This document shows positions 34,817-38,688 of a DNA stretch of 38,688 nucleotides, one piece after another. Every line of letters starts with the position of its first letter. Position 1 is the stretch's first letter. The DNA is taken from positions 1 through 38,688 of the forward strand of contig JAAELL010000267.1 in assembly GCA_024226735.1 (NCBI GenBank). The letters run 5' to 3'. The stretch is from a bacterium. Lineage in GTDB: Bacteria > Planctomycetota > UBA1135 > GCA-002686595. The notes under the pieces are model-generated. The model searched no databases. It saw only the letters and a program-made list of their open reading frames with translations, and was not told where the DNA came from. The position numbers and the translations under genes are program-made.

Positions 34817-37800
34817 TGCGAGATACCCTTCGTCGGTTTTCGCGCTGGTGCACCCTGCTCGCGATCCTGTTGCCAACCGTTTGCTCCGGCGTCCCGCGCT
34901 TGGCACAGGAGCCCGAGCCGCCGGGTCCGTACACGGAATTCGCCGAGCGGCTCACGAAAGTCGAGAGCCCCACGGACGCTGAGCTCGAGGAGTGGCAGGC
35001 TCGCGTCGACGAGCTGGCCAACGAGCTCGCAGCGGCGGGCGAGCGCTACTACGCGGCCGAGCTGCACTTCGCGTGGGGCTACTTCTTGCTCAAGAAGTTC
35101 AACCGGCCCGAATCCGCCGCGGAGCAGCTCGGCGTGTCGGCGAAGCGGTTCGGCGACGCCGGCCGCAAGATGCGCTTCGGGTCCGTGCTGCACTGGAAGG
35201 GCAAGGCGCACCTCGCTAGCGGAAACCTCGAGCTTGCATTGACGGAATACGTTTCGGCGGCGCTGGCCTTCGAGGGGATCGGCGATCGAGACCGCCTCGC
35301 ACGCACTCTGCAATCGAAAGGCTACGTGCTGTCGCGACTCAACCGTTCCGGTTCGGCTGCCGAGAGTACGAAGGAGGCGTCGCGCCTCTTTCTCGAGCTC
35401 GGCGAGACGCGACTGGCGATCGACAACAAGCTCAACGAGGCGGGCTACTTGTACCTCGCCGGGGATCTCGACGCGGCCGAGCAGAGGCTGGAGCGCGCCG
35501 CCGGGCTGCTAACCGACGCAGGCGACAAGGTGCGCGACGATCCGGCGCTCGCGGAGCGCGTCGCGATCGTGCGCGGCTCGATCCTGCACGATCGCGGGGC
35601 CCTGGGGGAGGCGCGAGCAGTGTACGTAGATTGGATAGCAAGAGCACGCGCCAAAGGGGTCGCGGTGGGCTCCCAGCTGCTCCTGAACTTCGGCAACCTC
35701 GAGATGGCTGCCGGCAACGTCCGCGACGCGCTGCGCTACTACGAGGAGTCCGATGCCGCCGCGCGCAACGCGCGAGACGAGGGCTTCGCCCAGCTCGCGA
35801 TGGCGAAGGCGTATCGCGAGCTCGGGCGCACCGCGGACGCGGTCCGGTCGCTGGTCTGGGCAAAGGAGCTCGCCAAGAAGGCGGCCGACGTGCGCCTCTC
35901 GATGTCCGTCCTTCACGTGCTCGCAATCCAACTCCTCGAGGGCGGCCACTTCGACAACGCACGCGCGTGCCTCGAAGGGTTGATCGAGGAGTTCGAGCGC
36001 GGTGTGCAGCCGTCGATGGCGCAGTGGGTCAGCGTGTGGAGCACGTACGCGATTCTGCTGGACGAGACGGGCGCTTCGGAGGAAGGCTTGGCGAAGATCC
36101 GCGAGGTGCGAGAACGAGTGCCGGCCGACGGCTACTTCGGTCAGGCGCTCGCGGTGCAGGAAGTGTCGATCCTGTTGAACCTCGGGCGCTGGGAGGAGGC
36201 GGACGCGGGACTCGAAGAGCTCGGAGAAGCCACGCTCGTCGCACCGGAGCTGCGCGTCGCTGCCGAGCAGTACCGAGGCAAGAGTGACCTCGAGCAGGAG
36301 CGCCCACAGGCCGCAGTGCGGCACTTTCGGGAGGTCGCACGTCTGCTCGAAGCGCAGCTCGTGCGCACGATCATGGGGCTGGGCGAGCGCACCGCAAACG
36401 CGTTTCGCAAGAAGTACGGGACGCTGAGCGGCAATGTTGTCGCGGCCCTGCGAGTGCTCGATGCGGACGATGACGAGCACCAGCGACTCGCCTACGAGAC
36501 GCTGTCCTTGCACCACGGGCTGGGCACGGCCCAGCGGCTGGCCGAACCACGCGCGCGTCTGCGAGCGGCGTTGCCGCCGGAGCTACGCGAGGAGTCCGAC
36601 GTGCTCGCCCGTCGTCTCGGCAACGCACTCGCCGCACGGACACGGCTCTTGGGCCTGCCGGTGACACGTGACGTGCGCGAGCGAAATCGGCGCAAGGAAG
36701 AGCTGGCTGACATCGACGAGACGATCGGTGAGCTGGAGCGCGAGCTCACGTCGTTCTTCGAGCGTGCGCGGCTGACCGGTACCCGGCTCGATGTGCGCTT
36801 TCCGCGTCCCGTGCTCGCCTCCGACGTGCAGGCGTTGCTCGACGAAAGACGGGCGCTGGTCGAGCTGTTCGAGGGCGACGGTAGGTTGGTCGCCTTCGTC
36901 GTCACCCGCGACGGAATCGACGTTGCGATGTTTGGCGAACGGGCGGCGATCCGTTCGGAGGTCGCGGCGCTCCAAGAGGCGCTCGAGCGCTGGAAGGACG
37001 GTGCGCCGCCCCTCAGCGCCTCGGATCTCGAGCCCCTGAGCGCACGCTGGCGCAAGCACGTGACGCCGCTGCTCGACGAGCGGGAGCTCGATGAACTCTG
37101 GATCTCGCCGTCGGCGACCGTACAGGCAATCCCGTTCGAAATCTTGCTGCACGAAGCACTCGCCGAGGGAGACCAAGCCGTTGAAGAGCGCGCGGCCTGG
37201 CCCTTCCTGATCCGCGACTTCGACGTCGCGTACGTGCACTCAGGAACCGTCCTGCGCGAGATCGCACACTCGGCTCCGCGCTCGCGTCCAGCCGCGGACG
37301 CGCCGGTCTTCGTCGCCTTCGCGGATCCGGTGTACGCGAACGAGGGTGCTCACCCGGTGCGCGACCCAGTGCGAGGGGAGTCGCTCGTGCGCTTGCCCGG
37401 TACGGCGACGGAGGCGCGGCAGGTCGCCGAGATCGTCGCAGCGGCCTTTCCGCGTGAGCTGCGGGAAGTCGTCGAGGCCGACGCGCGACTCGCTGGGGAG
37501 GAGCCGTTTCCGGGTGTGCACTTGTTGACGCGCGCGGACGCGACCGAGGACCAGCTGAAGTCGAACCGGCTCGTGCGGGAGAGCTGGATTCTGCACGTCG
37601 GCTGCCACGGCGTGGGCGACACGGAAAACGCGGTCAACAGCTACTTGGCCCTCGCCCAGGACGAGGATGCAGAGGAGGACGGCTTTCTGTTCCTCCACGA
37701 GCTCGACGCGCTCGAGGTCCGCGCTAGCCTCCTCGTGCTGGCGGCGTGTCAGTCATCGAGTGGACCGACCGAGTACTCGGAGGGAGTCGCGAGTCTCGCC

Positions 37801-38028
37801 CGCGCCGGACTCACCGCGGGCGCGCGTTCGGTGCTGGCGTCGCTGTGGCGCGTGCGCGACGAGAGTTCGATCTCGCTCGTCGCTGCGTTCTACGAGGCGT
37901 GGGGGCCAGGAAGCGTCCCACGCATCGCTGCGCTGTCCGCCGCGAAGCGGGCGGCGGCCCGTTCCGGCGTCGACCCGCGCATCTGGGCGGCGTACGTCTT
38001 GTGGGACGCGCCCGAGAGGCCTCGATAG
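34813..38028 (+). CDS. Exported TPR-CHAT protease
   Basis: A 1071-residue protein. Residues 1-31 form a Sec signal peptide. About 40-560 consists of tetratricopeptide-like helical repeats (many A-x-x-x-Y/F and G-x-x-x-A patterns). The C-terminal ~350 residues form a CHAT domain (caspase HetF-associated with TPRs) with an intact dyad: H932 in HVGCHG and C979 in LAACQS. The domain ends with a YVLWDAP motif near the C-terminus. CHAT proteases cleave specific partner proteins and are often held inactive until TPRs bind a target. ATG 34813 overlaps the kinase stop; ATG 34816 has better spacing to AAGGAG. An exported CHAT protease beside a pseudo-caspase and a transmembrane kinase suggests a cell-envelope signalling cascade. 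Confidence 0.88.
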   Translation: MMRDTLRRFSRWCTLLAILLPTVCSGVPRLAQEPEPPGPYTEFAERLTKVESPTDAELEEWQARVDELANELAAAGERYYAAELHFAWGYFLLKKFNRPESAAEQLGVSAKRFGDAGRKMRFGSVLHWKGKAHLASGNLELALTEYVSAALAFEGIGDRDRLARTLQSKGYVLSRLNRSGSAAESTKEASRLFLELGETRLAIDNKLNEAGYLYLAGDLDAAEQRLERAAGLLTDAGDKVRDDPALAERVAIVRGSILHDRGALGEARAVYVDWIARARAKGVAVGSQLLLNFGNLEMAAGNVRDALRYYEESDAAARNARDEGFAQLAMAKAYRELGRTADAVRSLVWAKELAKKAADVRLSMSVLHVLAIQLLEGGHFDNARACLEGLIEEFERGVQPSMAQWVSVWSTYAILLDETGASEEGLAKIREVRERVPADGYFGQALAVQEVSILLNLGRWEEADAGLEELGEATLVAPELRVAAEQYRGKSDLEQERPQAAVRHFREVARLLEAQLVRTIMGLGERTANAFRKKYGTLSGNVVAALRVLDADDDEHQRLAYETLSLHHGLGTAQRLAEPRARLRAALPPELREESDVLARRLGNALAARTRLLGLPVTRDVRERNRRKEELADIDETIGELERELTSFFERARLTGTRLDVRFPRPVLASDVQALLDERRALVELFEGDGRLVAFVVTRDGIDVAMFGERAAIRSEVAALQEALERWKDGAPPLSASDLEPLSARWRKHVTPLLDERELDELWISPSATVQAIPFEILLHEALAEGDQAVEERAAWPFLIRDFDVAYVHSGTVLREIAHSAPRSRPAADAPVFVAFADPVYANEGAHPVRDPVRGESLVRLPGTATEARQVAEIVAAAFPRELREVVEADARLAGEEPFPGVHLLTRADATEDQLKSNRLVRESWILHVGCHGVGDTENAVNSYLALAQDEDAEEDGFLFLHELDALEVRASLLVLAACQSSSGPTEYSEGVASLARAGLTAGARSVLASLWRVRDESSISLVAAFYEAWGPGSVPRIAALSAAKRAAARSGVDPRIWAAYVLWDAPERPR

Positions 38029-38040
38029 GAGGAGCACGCC

Positions 38041-38553
38041 ATGAACGAGCGGGAACCGGAAGCGATCGAGGGTCTGTACGACCGTCTGCGTCACTATGCG
38101 GCTCGGCTGATGCGCACCGAGCGCAGGGAGCACACTTTGGGCCCAACCGCGCTCGTGAACGAAGCGTACCTCCGTCTCCGCCGCAGCCCGGAGCGCGAGC
38201 CGGAGGACGTGGCGGCCTACTGGACCGAGGTCGGACGCGAGATGCGTCGAACACTGGTCGATCACGCTCGCCGCCGCGCAGCGGTCAAGCGCGACCGGGG
38301 GCGGGAGAGCTGGCACGAGTCGAAGGCCGAGACCCGGCGTCCCGAGGCCCTTCTCGATCTGGACGAAGCGCTGGAAGCCTTGGCGCGCGTCCACCCGCGC
38401 GCCGCCCGCGTCATCGACATGCGCCACTTCGCGGGGCTGGAGTACGACTTGATCGCGAATGCGCTCGAGACGTCGGTGCGAACGGTGCACAACGAGCTGA
38501 ACGTCGGTCGGGAGTTCCTGCGCGAGCGCATCGAACGAGGCAAGCGGAGCTAG
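38041..38553 (+). CDS. Short ECF sigma factor of the planctomycete-enriched type
   Basis: A 170-residue sigma factor resembling the TIGR02999 group (HTLGPTALVNEAYLRLRR in region 2), common in planctomycetes. Region 4 at about 105-160 (LARVHPRAARVIDMRHFAGL, EYDLIANAL, SVRTVHNEL). ATG 38041 has AGGAGG eight bases upstream, 12 bases after the CHAT stop, so it is the last gene of the operon. Its TAG is part of the CTAG that abuts the terminal repeat element. Two sigma factors flanking a kinase and a protease in one operon is unusual. Confidence 0.9.
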   Translation: MNEREPEAIEGLYDRLRHYAARLMRTERREHTLGPTALVNEAYLRLRRSPEREPEDVAAYWTEVGREMRRTLVDHARRRAAVKRDRGRESWHESKAETRRPEALLDLDEALEALARVHPRAARVIDMRHFAGLEYDLIANALETSVRTVHNELNVGREFLRERIERGKRS

Positions 38554-38688
38554 TGGTGTGATGCAGACATTCGCAGTCGTATCCCGGCCCGCATGCACGC
38601 GCCACGGCGTTGCGGCTCCTGCGACCAATCCCAGTATCACCGTATTGGCAGCGAAGTTGCGTCGTCGCCGCGCCTTGTGGCACGCACA
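38554..38688 (-). repeat. Inverted-repeat (MITE-like) element, right copy, cut by the window edge
   Basis: These 135 bases are the inverse of window positions 11-145 with one mismatch. The outer end is preceded by CTAG (38550-38553), whose TAG is the stop of the sigma gene. By comparison with the other copies about 41 bases are missing beyond the window end. The window is therefore bounded by the same repeat in opposite orientation, as expected if an assembly broke at repeats. Confidence 0.85.

Noticed and set aside
1-38688. Composite transposon bounded by the inverted terminal copies
   Set aside because: No functional transposase inside, and window ends at a repeat are better explained by an assembly break. 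It cannot be excluded without flanking sequence.
1-38688. CRISPR array, tRNA or rRNA genes
   Set aside because: No regularly spaced direct repeats and no cloverleaf or rRNA-like segments were noticed on reading both strands.

Overview
This is a GC-rich (roughly two-thirds GC by eye) bacterial window. It most likely comes from a planctomycete or a close relative: it holds a short ECF sigma factor of the planctomycete-enriched type, a Ser/Thr kinase, a secreted TPR-CHAT protease and an oligo-uronide degradation operon. The assignment is an inference from gene content; no rRNA or tRNA was seen. All family names rest on motifs read by eye, not on database searches.

Layout. Both ends lie inside copies of one dispersed inverted-repeat element (1-145 and, inverted, 38554-38688); a shorter deletion derivative sits at 14519-14603. 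Region 138-5789 is accessory: a fragment of a conserved protein, a secreted serine hydrolase of the beta-lactamase fold, an ECF sigma relic, and a secreted S33-like hydrolase divergent from a TetR regulator with a clear operator. Region 6041-9925 is a compact catabolic operon transcribed leftward: GH88 unsaturated uronyl hydrolase, SDR reductase, KDPG aldolase (eda) and KDG kinase (kdgK). It turns unsaturated uronides into pyruvate and glyceraldehyde-3-phosphate. Region 10132-12361 is a scar zone with a gene tail, an IS5-type transposase relic, a small membrane protein and an alpha/beta hydrolase lacking its C-terminus. Region 12853-14518 is a self-regulated GntR/YtrA operon with a probably leaderless first gene, a DUF1648/DUF5808-like membrane protein and a lipoprotein remnant cut off by the repeat element.

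The most unusual part is 14628-29879, eight large leftward genes packed with 4-bp overlaps or very short gaps. By eye, several look like very divergent parts of a contractile or type VI-like injection machine. They are a small VgrG-like spike protein (gpD-like region plus gp5-like OB fold), a PAAR-like tip fused to a large protein with a C-terminal membrane hairpin (VasX-like layout), a C-tail-anchored helical protein with TssL-like topology, and a P-loop GTPase with one membrane span and a C-terminal beta domain (TssM-like order). A GAP1-like GTPase-associated protein and a 1114-residue protein whose end weakly recalls a sheath protein complete the recognisable set. ClpV, a typical Hcp, TssK and a normal TssB were not seen, so this is at best a non-canonical system.

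Divergent from it, 30061-38553 is a rightward signalling operon. It encodes an exported protein with an apparently inactive caspase-like domain, a PEGA-like domain and a beta-helix, then an ECF sigma factor, a membrane Ser/Thr kinase, an exported TPR-CHAT protease with an intact His/Cys dyad, and a second ECF sigma factor. Shared divergent control and the protease/pseudo-protease pair suggest that the two halves form one regulated system, perhaps for contact-dependent conflict. That link is inference.
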